A DNA stretch of 64,000 nt from Macrosteles quadrilineatus (taxonomy: Eukaryota > Arthropoda > Insecta > Hemiptera > Cicadellidae). Location of the stretch: assembly GCF_028750875.1 (NCBI RefSeq), contig NW_026542597.1, positions 14,205,082 to 14,269,081 on the forward strand, given 5' to 3'. Numbering within the stretch: position 1 is the first letter of the stretch; the number at the start of each line of letters is the position of its first letter. Both the position numbers and the translations under genes were made by a program. The notes beneath the pieces were generated by a model. It saw only the letters and a program-made list of their open reading frames with translations. It did no database searches and was not told the DNA's origin. Below are positions 27,501-37,600 of this stretch, piece by piece.

Positions 27501-30500
27501 TAAGGCAGGCTACTGGCTTCGTGAAAGCGGCTTAAGGATATTACAAGGTTCAAAAGGTTTGACTTTGGATTTTGATTCTGAAAGTAGCCTTTTAATTCTA
27601 CTGTAAAAGATAAAGCCTGTTTTGTGGTGTGTTGCATTTTTTTGGCAACAATTGAGTATTTTGAGGTAGACTCTTGCGTTTGTCTTATATTTTTGAGTAC
27701 ATTTTTATAATGTTAACCTTACTCTTAGCCTTGCTGTAATACCAAAGGACCAGCAATATTTTCACCTTGAATCAGTAACCTTTTCTTTTTTTTATTGGTG
27801 TATCTATCCTACATCTTTTGAAAGTCTATGAGCTAAGTTATTGGGTTATAGTATTATCGCAAAGCTGATGGATGATGGAGCTATTAAGCAAATGGCAATG
27901 GAGAGTGAACTGGTCTAGTAGTAGAGCACAAGTCTTCCGTCCAAAGATCTTAGGTTTAAATCTTACCAATCACCGTTATGTTTTTTATGTGATAATGCTG
28001 TGACCCACTAAGATTAGTCAAAAGAAATGTGTAAAACAGTTCCGAGCTAGAGCCGTAGTTATCTTAGCTAGGATGTAAAAACAATTGAGATTGGCAGGGA
28101 AGGACAGAAGTCCTGAAATCTAACCATTATAGTACTTCTAAAATTATAATGCTAGTTATAAAAAGATGACTATTGTAACAAATTAATATTTTTATTAATT
28201 GACCCACAGTTAACAATGTTTACAACTTTTCCCTCAACAAATCCGCAGTGGTATTAACAGAAGGTCTCATCAAATTAGTGGGGAAAGGGTCTCCTCTTGC
28301 TAGAATTGCTCTTATTTTCTTCAGATTTACAGGGTTCGGGCAGTAGCTATGTTTTGTTGACGATTTTGTTGCAGCTCTTCGCATTCGTTTGACAAATGAA
28401 TGATCTGCAAACATGTGTGAAACTCTAGGATGTTTCTGAGGTAAAACTTGATCTGATTTGTATCTCAATCCACTTATAACTGAAAGATCCATTACAGCAA
28501 CTGCAGAATCTTTAACATGATCATCGGAGAAACTAGTTGACTGAACTGTGATTTCTTCACTAGAGTTTGAAAAACTAGTCATTTTAGGTGGAGATTCATT
28601 ATTTTGATCTGTGAGACTTTCATTTGTATTGATTGAATAATCAAAAGAGTTTTCTTTGCCTTCGATGGATTCAGAACCACTAGAAAAAAGATAATAATTG
28701 CAAGTAAATTAACTTAGTGTGATGGGACATACTTTATTTTGTACCGTAGTTTACTAACATTTAAACAAACCACTTTTGGTATACCGTACTCTGACTAAAT
28801 AGGTACTTACTAAATACTTTAAAGTCTGTTATTTAGTTTTAAGAAAGGACTATTATAAGAAGAATGTTATAAGAATTTTTTTTTAAACATAGTTTTATTT
28901 ACAATCTGTTTTGTATTAAACAATAAGTAAATATGATGGGATTTTTAACAATAAAATAAAAATTGGAATGCATGAGTTAGCATCTAAACAGCTTTAGCAC
29001 TAACAAAAAAAACAAAGAAAATAAATTTCAGAGCTGCTGTATAAGAAGAATGACATTTACCTGTAAACTTTGTACATTATGTGCTAATAAAATGATTATG
29101 ATTTGATTTGTAGCCTATATACTAATTTAAGTAACACTATAGTTTTTATATTTTTTATTTGATAATCAAACTGGACAGAGCATTTTATAATACGATTCAA
29201 CATAAATTGGATGTTATCCTGGGTTTGGACTGTTCCCGGTTCCCGTACAAAAAATGCAGAAAATTCCAATGGCATTGAGATAACAAGCCAATGAAAATGA
29301 TTGTGTAAGAAGTATCAAAAATTTGAAATAAAAAATCTTAGGTCCTGTCAATTCTGAATGGACAGTTTAACTCTTCATAAGATGTACCTATATAACCAGC
29401 AGGGTACACTTCCATATCTGTTGGCACAAACAACCGAATGAGTAACTTAATATTGATTATTTGATTCAATATATCGTTTGGTTAGGTTAACCTTATACCT
29501 AACTAACCGAACGATATATCGAATAATCGATATATTGATCGATATATTCATTCGGTCGTTGTGCCAACAGATATGGAAGTGTACCCATTGTCTACTTTAC
29601 CAATGTAAATTTAACAACTTAAAATTACAAAACTAATACAAATTTAGGTACAAAATAACTTAAACTTGGCAACAGTATGTCCAAACAAACAAAGATTTTC
29701 TGATGATTCTCAGAAAAAGTGATTAGGTCTTACCCTTAATCAAGGTTTTCTTTTATTTTGGTGAATACGGTACCTGGGTTCTACTAATGGAATTCCAGAA
29801 ATGTTCTTTCCATGTAAAATTTGTCTCGAATGATGATGTTTTCTAATACTCATATTCATTAGGTTGTACAGCGTCCTTTCTGAATCAATATCTGGTGAGT
29901 GCAGTAGTATCAAAGATTGTTCAAAAATTGCCATATCTTCAGAATTTAAATCCTGCTCCATCATTTCAATTTGAACTTATTTCTTTTGTGATCATATTGT
30001 TTACAAAATATACTTTCAAAACATATGATAATGGTAAATAAATATGATTTAAATGTCAATGCATTCTAGAGAGATCTAAGAACCTTTTACTACTTACCTT
30101 ACCATTGATTATAGAATTATGACTATTAGTTAAGCGTTATTTAATCATTTTGATACAATAAGCAATATAATAATTTGTGTGTACTACTATTATGTATCTA
30201 AAGTCATCAATAACATTAATTCTTATTTATCGATTAAACATAGTTACAGTGCTGTAAGACTTAAGGACAATTTATTTACAGGATTTACTTACCTATTGCT
30301 TGCGCTATTTTCTTAAGAATCACTGTAAAGATTGTCCTTACGCCTACAACTGTAAACTGTTGAAAACATTTCAACAAAACTAAGACTATTTTAATTGTTG
30401 TGAACTTTTGTTAAAACGCCTTTTAAATTACGGAGTAAACACGGCTTAGTGGTTTAAATATGCTTAGGTAAAAAACGTGTCTTATTTCCTTTCCCATTTC

Positions 30501-31947
30501 AGAGAAGTGATAAGTTAAAAGATCACTAGAAATTAAGTTCATGTAAACAATTTCATTTCATTTCATTTCCTTTGATTTGTTTAAATTAGCTGATAACATT
30601 GTTAACCAAACTGATATTTTTCTTGTTTTAAGATAAGCCATATACTGAAGCAACTCTTTTGTTTATATTACAATAGGAAACACACTCAATGGAATCCTTC
30701 ACTGGATAGAAAAACATCCATATTATTAACATACAGTATTATTCTTTTGTATGTTTTTCAGTAGTCCAACATTTTGGCAAATAATGATACCTTTTATTTA
30801 TTTCTACACCACATTTCAATGCATGTGTTAATTTCCTTCTGCAGTTTGTAAAATATGTATAAATAATGTAATAAATAATGTAATACCCCAAATTGTTTAA
30901 TATGACTGTTAATTGTACTATTTTTACTCAAACTACACCTAACACTGACATTTTTAAAGTAAATAATATTTTTACAAGTAAGATGTTTTTAATAATTTAT
31001 CTAAATTTAGTTTAATGTTGATAAAGGTGCAGAACAGCAAATCTCTGATAAAAATTATAGTTTGATTGCAACTCAACAATTACTTACTTTCTTAGTACAG
31101 TATTACCTGATAACTTTCCTCTGTTGGATACTAAAAGCAGTGCCACCGTTAAATTTATGAAACTTATAATAGACTACATAATTGATACTTGAATAGGAGT
31201 GCTGCCTGCATTTAGACCAAGCACCCATCCAAGAATGTAGATAGTTATCTCATTCTCCTCTAAGTCTTGTCCAGTTTGTGATATTATTGGATCGACATTT
31301 CATCAGCCTTTCAATATAATAAATACAAAAATTCTATTTTCCGTTTAGACCAGCATTGATATTTTTATTAAAATTATACAATCAGCTACAGAAAAAAAAC
31401 TAAAACATAAAAATTTTTATAGTTGGCAAAAAAAATCTATCTTTGACATAAACATTGATGTAACGAAAACATCGGAAACCTACCGTTGATGTAAACATTG
31501 AACATTGACAGAAAAACGTCAGTTTCTAAAAACATCGACTATCAATGCTAATCCCGAGCTACTTTAAAAAGTCGAATTGTATTTTAAAAAATTAAAAAAT
31601 ATTTTAAAAGACTTCATAAATATTTACAAAAGTAAAACATTATTTGTACTCAAATAATTAGTACACATAAATAATTTAAGGGGGTCTATTAATTTTTCAG
31701 AAAACCTAAATTTTACATAGATTGAAATAAACACACACTCCAACAATTTCTACCAATAAATTAATTAATTTGTTTTTGATAATTTTTTTTTAGGTTTGCC
31801 CTGATACAAATAATAAAATAAAAAAATACTAGAACTAAATCCTGCAGCAAGCTTGCATATAAGAATTACACGCCAAGCCATAAAACTATTCAAAGTTTAA
31901 CAAATTATTTTTTAATACTTACCAAAACAAAAAGTTATAATCCTCAT
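7795..31947 (-). CDS. Vitellogenin-like large lipid transfer protein (24 exons, 1339 aa)
   Basis: Secreted lipid-binding protein. Exons from 5' to 3': 31923-31947, 26965-27152, 25844-26059, 24692-24850, 24157-24296, 22981-23131, 22259-22437, 20805-20973, 19827-19977, 18161-18336, 17394-17611, 16553-16763, 15798-16023, 15318-15522, 14474-14640, 13962-14059, 12787-12920, 12389-12506, 11830-12082, 10625-10812, 10015-10135, 9392-9546, 8507-8658, 7795-8014. All borders are GT/AG, all phases agree, and the total is 4020 nt. The first two exons join to give a signal peptide (MRIITFCF then GILCLLCPIS). Residues of about 25-590 resemble the vitellogenin N-terminal module, including GLYGTCRVEYIV and the DLVSC block; the middle resembles the open beta-sheet region; the end is a vWD domain (CGLCGNFN). 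At 1339 aa it is shorter than egg-yolk vitellogenin, and no polyserine tract was seen. A cv-d (crossveinless d)-like or vitellogenin-like paralogue is likelier than true yolk protein; orthology is not settled. Confidence 0.88.
11500..11729 (+). mobile_element. LINE C-terminal fragment
   Basis: In an intron of the vitellogenin-like gene. Plus-strand frames encode GTVEGRRLRGRPRPRLWDQV and, after a stop or frameshift, RLLGIEEDPEVRDRWRLCIAEAK, the kind of basic tail found after the reverse transcriptase domain in several insect LINE clades. It contains stops and is not functional. Confidence 0.6.
13162..13422. repeat. GC-rich element in an AT-rich intron (possible MITE)
   Basis: A 260-bp block clearly richer in G+C than its surroundings. 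Its ends look inverted: GTGCACCCACTACGGCGGCA at the left; the right end, reversed, reads GTGCTCTAGGGCGGCA. No target duplication or open frame was seen. Identity as a MITE is inferred. Confidence 0.4.
13527..13745 (-). repeat. GACAATA tandem run with LINE-like 3' tail
   Basis: Four copies of GACAATA stand next to TGATCTTTATTTACATATTC. Read on the minus strand, this is an AATAAAGATCA end followed by simple repeats, a common 3' terminus of 5'-truncated insect LINEs. No coding remnant was recognised. Confidence 0.4.
14401..14458. repeat. TA-rich microsatellite
   Basis: Runs of (TA)n broken by ACATG, at the 3' side of the exon 14474-14640 in the vitellogenin-like gene. Self-complementary and prone to length change. 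Confidence 0.85.
15669..15786 (+). mobile_element. LINE ORF2 C-terminal scrap
   Basis: An open plus-strand frame reads VERWAEHVLRIG...EDRIMWQRIFGVAKS then stop, resembling the tail of endonuclease/reverse transcriptase ORFs. It lies in the intron between exons 15318-15522 and 15798-16023 and ends only 12 bp before the latter's boundary. Confidence 0.45.
18414..19329. repeat. 916-bp foldback element with mariner-like ends
   Basis: Near-symmetrical inverted repeat, arms of about 430 bp (about 18414-18842 and 18898-19329) with scattered mismatches. The ends read C(A)GGGTGTCACAAAAAAG, flanked by TA at 18412-18413 and 19330-19331, as for Tc1/mariner-type insertions. It lies in the intron between exons 18161-18336 and 19827-19977. 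No transposase is visible. Confidence 0.8.
21421..22189 (-). mobile_element. Internally deleted mariner-like transposon
   Basis: 769 bp with inverted ends of 34 bp (CAGGGTGACACA(T/A)AGGAACC..., one mismatch) and TA flanks at 21419-21420 and 22190-22191. The minus strand keeps the N-terminal DNA-binding part of a transposase, split by a frameshift near 22010 (MAQWTLEHRVFAYNTLVQN, then RHGTVPSRNMLFRWVSGFR and RTPENI), fused to its C-terminal WPPRSPNLSTKDYFLF block. The catalytic core between RTPENI and WPPRSP is mostly missing. Non-autonomous; lies in the intron between exons 20805-20973 and 22259-22437. Confidence 0.85.
22477..22590. repeat. 20-bp tandem repeat
   Basis: About five units close to GATTGCTCCCAACATCTACT, two exact in the middle and diverged at the edges, in the intron between exons 22259-22437 and 22981-23131. 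Units abut with no spacers. Confidence 0.8.
23293..23349. repeat. 57-bp perfect hairpin
   Basis: 27-bp arms, perfectly complementary, around a 3-base loop AAT, beginning GCCCAAGGATCGCCCCTACT. A smaller hairpin CCTGCATATTATGCAGG follows near 23360. In an intron of the vitellogenin-like gene; probably the centre or end of a MITE. Confidence 0.85.
23437..23668. repeat. Foldback element, arms of about 100 bp
   Basis: Left arm about 23437-23537 and right arm about 23570-23668 are inverted copies (CACAGAAAAC...TATAACCCAGAATGCC and reverse) with a few mismatches. The centre holds further CCTACGG/CCGTAGG inversions. Intronic MITE of unknown family. Confidence 0.75.
26700..26886 (-). mobile_element. 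tRNA-derived SINE-like fragment
   Basis: On the minus strand an A-box-like TATAGCTGAGTGGGTA near 26880 is followed by a B-box-like GGTCTCTGGTACAATCC near 26828. It has Pol III promoter layout but no complete cloverleaf. Lies in an intron of the vitellogenin-like gene. Confidence 0.45.
27330..27540. repeat. GCAGGTTAC-rich block, possible MITE
   Basis: Repeated direct and inverted copies of GTAACCTGCC/GGCAGGTTAC and of ACTGGCTTCGTG. Ends look loosely inverted (TTAGCCTGTTTACACAAAGC versus TAAGCCGCTTTCACGAAGC). No target duplication identified. Confidence 0.4.
27905..27990 (+). mobile_element. tRNA-like SINE remnant
   Basis: TGGTCTAGTAGTAGAGCA followed about 35 bp later by AGGTTTAAATCTTACC has the spacing of Pol III A and B boxes, but with mismatches that would break a tRNA. 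Degenerate SINE head in intron 1 of the vitellogenin-like gene. Confidence 0.4.
28220..29964 (-). CDS. Unrecognised two-exon gene nested in intron 1 of the vitellogenin-like gene (216 aa)
   Basis: Exon 1 is 29774-29964 (ATG at 29964, with an in-frame TAA five codons upstream) and ends in CAG|GTACC. Exon 2 is 28220-28679 after TTTTTTCTAG. The phases fit (191 + 460 = 651 nt including the stop). A minus-strand AATAAA lies about 24 bp past the stop (28191-28196). The protein is Ser/Thr/Asn-rich and probably largely disordered. Its N-terminus is acidic (MMEQDLNSEDMAIFEQS), it has a basic patch KRMRRAATKSSTKHS and an ordered-looking C-terminus (NPVNLKKIRAILARGDPFP). I do not recognise the family. 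The basic patch could be a nuclear signal, but that is a guess. Further non-coding 5' exons are possible. Confidence 0.65.
29402..29586. mobile_element. Palindromic MITE with ATATCGAT-type core
   Basis: 185-bp element with near-perfect inverted ends of about 40 bp (GGGTACACTTCCATATCTGT...). The centre carries GATATATCG and CGATATAT motifs in both directions. It lies in the intron of the nested gene. No clear target duplication. Confidence 0.7.
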
Positions 31948-34633
31948 TTTGAACTAATCACCTTTTCACATACAGCGACAAACTGTTTCAGGCTCTCTTG
32001 ACCTGGCTATCACTGATGGTCACCCACTACTGACCACTTGGTAGAGTCATTAATCCGTAATCACCGGTCAAAGTGCGACCATCACAGACGACAACACCAC
32101 CACTCATCCGCTTATCTTATTTGTTATTCAATTTTAACCGGTTTCTCGGTAACTGTTTGCTTTCTGATTACAGTGAGGTTATGGTGGTAAAGTTATGGTT
32201 TAAATATTTTGATTCTTATTTTCCAAGACAATATGTTTTTACATACATTAAATAATCCAATGATTGAGATTGCAGTTGCTCATCTTGTTCAGCTTAATTA
32301 TTGAACAATTTGATAAAGGTGTGAAAAAAACGATTATTGTCTTACTTAATAAAATAGTCAAGGGGCCAGACCATGAATTTTGATTCTTATTTTCAATTTT
32401 ATACAGGCCTAACACAAACGTAGGCTACCAGTGTGTATTTTTGGAGTTTTATTTTTGTACATACTATGTTTTATTATTGATAGAACTTGAGGTTCCATTC
32501 CAATGCTAGTGGTAATAATAATAATTAATAATAAATCTTTATTTGTCGTAAAAATACAATAGTATCATTGACAAAGTCATAAGATGCAGTGCAACTGCCA
32601 GGTCATACAATATTTATTCTCTTTTAAAACTATCTTAAAGGTAATAGCCCAATATTGAAGAGAGAACAAAAAATATATATTGAAAAATGTACATAACAAG
32701 TTAAAACGGTACAATCACAAATTAAAAACTGCAACTTCTAAAATGAAAAAATTACAAAGAATACTCACCTAAAACTGGACATCTTCACATCTGAAAAAAT
32801 TGTCCAGTTTATAAAAGGGGTGTCCCAATAACCATAAGTAGACTCCATAGGTAGAATGAAACTGGGCCACTGATAGAGTACGCTGATGAAAATTACTAAT
32901 TACTTTCTAATACCCCAAAGATTTAACTAAACTCAAAGGAAAACGTATCACAGTAGTGTTCTATTGATTATAAACTATAAAAGAAGTTTTAAAAATTAAA
33001 TGAAAATAATATGTACAATAGGTTTTTATCTGGAAGAATGGTTGCATGATGAAAAATAACATTACTACTTTGAGGAAATAAGTCTGCACCAATACAAACT
33101 ATAAAATTAGAATGACTCAAATTTTGTACACAATATTTTTTATAGATTTTTAAAATGATTGATTCATTGCAGTCACGGTTGACTAAAAACTACGGTTTCA
33201 CGATTGAAGTAGACTATGTATCCCACATTAAGTGATTGCAACGCTATATTACTTTCTGAACAGGTACCCCAGTTTTCCAAATTCTTGCAAGACAATAGGC
33301 ATTTATTTATTAGAAAGAGCTTTTGAAGAAAAATGTTGGTTGGAAAATCACAATGATTATTTCAAAAGGTTATTGCATAATCAGTCCAGAACAATTACAC
33401 ACTGACAAGTCTTCATTGAATAATCACTTGGACAACAACACAAGACTCGAAGACAAGAAATAACAATCGTAGCAAAATAAACAGTATTGATTGAAAATTG
33501 AAATAAACTGTGGAGTAAATAACGACAGATAAAATCAATACAGAAACCTTTTGATATTATATATTTAACTTAGGACCTTAAACCATAAAAAAAATCATAT
33601 TATTTTAAACTTTGCACGTTATTATCACTCATCAACCAAAATACTTATAAAAAAATTTTAAATAAAATGTTTTCAACCTTTTTATTTACTAGTGTACCTG
33701 TTGCTCGAAAACAAAGGATTGTAAAGTACCAGTATTACAGGATTTATTTTAAACTAACAACAGTCATAATTTTTTATGAGTTTAAAAAGCTTATGTCATT
33801 AATGGAACTACTCACGTTGTTCATAACAGTTTGAAATAATCAACATTTCTTGTTAACATTTTATCATTTTTTAGACGCTGACACCTTGTTTTGTTAGTCT
33901 TTTCAAAAAAGATTTCCCCATTTACCCATATCCCCAAAATGTTTTCCATGTTATCTTTGTCATTGACACTGTAGCCTACATGGTACCACCCTTACCAGTA
34001 GCCTATGTTTACAGCATTATTTTTTTTTAATAGCGATATAAATTGTTCGAATTAATCTGTCTGTCACATTTTTATTTTATTCAAATGGCATTCTTTTGGT
34101 TATGTAATGGTGTCATTACATTTACCTCTAAAAATGCAGAGTTAAAAGGTCTGATGTTGTTCAGATGGTTTGTTTAAAAATAATTATAAAGGTTTCATGG
34201 ATGTAGTAATTCTACCAAAATCACTTGACTTATGGAAACAGAGATTAAATGTCCTTGAAGTACCCATCCACAATATTTTATAAAATTTGACTTGCTATAA
34301 CCTTTTCCTGATATGTAAAACCTACTTACTCAAGGAGTTAAATTAAAAGTTCACCGTCTTTACTAGCTTATGTGTTTAAAAAATAAAGTCACAAAATAAA
34401 ACTGATAGAACAGGCTTTTAACACCTTTTTTCAGAGTTGAGAGGTGGTCAAAAAAGGTGCCAAATTCAAAAATATTTCTACAATATATTTATTCACAAAA
34501 ATCCTAAAAAATAAAAGAATGATGCACATTTATAGAACACTGTGAATAATTTAAAAATTTGTACATATTTACAGTTTTTTTTTTAAATTATATTATTCTT
34601 TCAATTGGTGAAAACTATTCAAGAAGACAGTTG
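31948..34633. other. Intergenic between PAXBP1 stop and vitellogenin-like start
   Basis: AT-rich, with no supported coding exon. It should hold the promoter of the vitellogenin-like gene (just above 31947) and the PAXBP1 3' UTR; a minus-strand AATAAA at 34488-34493 lies about 140 bp past the PAXBP1 stop. A LINE/SINE-like tail (TAATAATAATAATTAATAATAAATCTTTATTTGTCG type) sits at about 32512-32560. Confidence 0.6.
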
Positions 34634-37600
34634 TCAAGGTGCAATCTTCAGAATTCCGCTCAGCTTATCATAAGCATCCCTGGAACATAACAATTTGTTT
34701 TTACAATCTCCGTTAACACTAATACATTCCCATTACACTACATACACTAACCCATTCTACAGCTTGGGTGAGTTTTTTTACAATTAAATTTTTCATTTGT
34801 ATTTTTTTGAGTAGTCTAATGAGTCTCCCCCATTTAAGTTATCTATATTGAGTATTGCAATCATTAACTGACCAAGCTATAGCTTTAGCTGTTTCATGAT
34901 TTTGTAGATAATTTGTAAAGATTCAAAAGACAATAAAGAATATATTTCATGGCATTACAATCTTGCAAGCAATTTTAACTGGAAGACTACCGTGAGGAAT
35001 GTGACATTTAAAAAAAATATAGACAAATTTAAGAGCGTCTTTAATTTATTGCAATTTAGTTTAGAGTGTGATAAAACAAACAACTCAACAATGTCATATA
35101 ATTTTGGTTTTAAAAAAGGCAGCACTTCCTGAGATAGGTATAGTCGCAGAGTGGCCTAAGTAAGCATACAATGATATTTACTACTAATAAATAACTCAAC
35201 TAATTCAAATCAAATTGATGAATTGAAGGAAACTAACTATTAAGTAAAGATATATTAGCATGAAAGTTGTTAGAAAGGAATTGTATTTACAATTTTAAAT
35301 ACATAAAATACGTTGTTATTGATAGTTTTATTAAAATAAAAATTAATCGCCAATGATCGAGATGACATTCTAAAGATATCCTGCTATTATCAAGACCTCG
35401 TGATGATTTCCCAATATTCCAGTGACATCGAGATCATCTTCACATGACCAAATAACAAGGATCTAGCACAGCTGCGGAAAAATCACAATCGTCTCCTACA
35501 ATTGCCAGTGACATGAACATTTTTAATCACACATTCTTCCCAAACACTTTCTGCAATAGTGAAAACACTGCAAGAATTAGTTCGGTTCGATTTTCTGGCT
35601 TGGTGTTACACAACTCTAAGACTTTCAGGCTAGGCAAGTTTAGCTACTCGCACCCCTCTTAGTAATTTTTGTTTGTGTTGTGACCAAGTTACCTTTGAAG
35701 AGGTTTATTGATGTCCAGTTGCAGTGAGATAGTTCTCACTTGGTTGAGGAAGGGCATTAGTTGGGAGGGTGCGTTGACAGTATGCAGCCAAACCCTCGGT
35801 AGTACACTACCCACCTGCCGAACAATATGGTAATTAGGTATTAAATACTTAGTACAACAGTTAAGTGTTGATTATTTAAAGAGGCTTTAGCTTCATTCTA
35901 AAATATATGTAAAAAGGCTGTGTGGTTGGCCATTCAATTGTAATGAATATTTAGCCTATCCACTAGAATAACATTAATTTTTAGCACATACTACGTCATC
36001 ATTAGGTTGTGTTTTCAGAACCTTATTTAACACTTCAAATTAAAGCTTTATCAACATTCTCAAGAAATAATTCTTCACAGGATAAAATATTTTGGTAATA
36101 GTATAAATTGGTTTTCATCATACTGTCCGGAAAAAGCCGTTTTTAGTTCTCGAAATCATCGGCAAAATCATACAGAAGAAAACATATATGGTCAATTTTT
36201 CTGTTGCTAACTTCAAAATTTGTTTTTAAATACTGCTAATCACAAGATATTTTAAGTAATGTTTGTAAACAACAGAAATGTAAACATTATTGACAATTTT
36301 TTTATAGCCTAAATTATATGGCTAATTTTGTAACGTTTAGAAGATTATTTCCACAGTATGATGAAAATAGTTCTTTATCAAGCGGAGCCAAAGTGTCTTT
36401 TTGTTACTAAACATGATTGCGTACCAGTAGATAGGGTTGCCTGATTTTTTCTCCGGCGAATAAAAGTGACAGCGATGTTGGGAATGAGTATACGAGTGTG
36501 GGCAGGGGACGATTTGTCCTCGAGCGAGCGACGACGGCTTGTGCAGGTTAAAACTGTATGTTAGTTTGTGTAGACTGTAGGCACTAAGCACTGTATATAT
36601 AAGAAGTATGTAAGTATTGGTTAGCAGACAAGTAGAGGTTACAGCAGAGCTGTAATTACCAGCCCGCTGTTGCGAGTATAAGTGCGAGGTGAATGTCATG
36701 GCTGGCTGTACAAGTGATTGCAGTAGAAAGTGAATTCACTTTCAATTCGGCGCACTAGGTCATGAATGCAACTCAGCGCAACCTGTCTGACCTAGAGAGC
36801 TGACACTAAGTTAAGTAACGCTTGCGTAAAATACACATGTCTACATCTACATACAGTACTTAAGACTAAAAAAGGACTGAATAAACTAAATACGTATTCA
36901 GTGAGCAAATATCAAACATTTATTGTTTCCAAATTTTTATATTCGGAGAGTTCCCGCTCATCCCCAAGTATTGAACCCGATATGCCTTGCTCTCAGCGAT
37001 CTCCTTTAGTTCATCTGAACTCAACGCCTCGCTGAACCGCTTCGGTAAGAATATACAGAAGTCGGCACTCTTTTCCGGCACATGGATGTCTAGGACGATG
37101 GACGCTCCGTATTTGGTGTTTACTGCCCTCCCTGCCACAATGGAGTAGCCCTCTTTGTTAGTAAGCGCCGAAACGTCGATCTTAGGGAGGTATGGTCCTT
37201 TCTCCAGGGTGTTGAGTTTTGCTGCTAGGGCCATGATTATGATCTATAAAAAAAATATCCTGTTTTAAAAGTCGTACTAATAGTATGCCATATTATAGAC
37301 CGAGTACTGATATAATGAAAATTTATCGAGTTAACTAGCTTAGCATTAATAGACAATGCATAAACAACTGGAGCACTACAGCATAAATAGTACAATTGAA
37401 GATTGCTGCGTGAAACAAGTATGTCACAGCATATAACGCAAGGTGTAATATCATAGAAATATTAGCGCAACGGAGGGCAACTAGATACATATAAAACGTT
37501 TAACAGCTTAGTAATAACAGCTAAATGCATAGAAAAACCGTTGCACTTAGAATATACAAATATAACAAGTAAGGTTTGCAGATTGTAACAAGTATATCGC

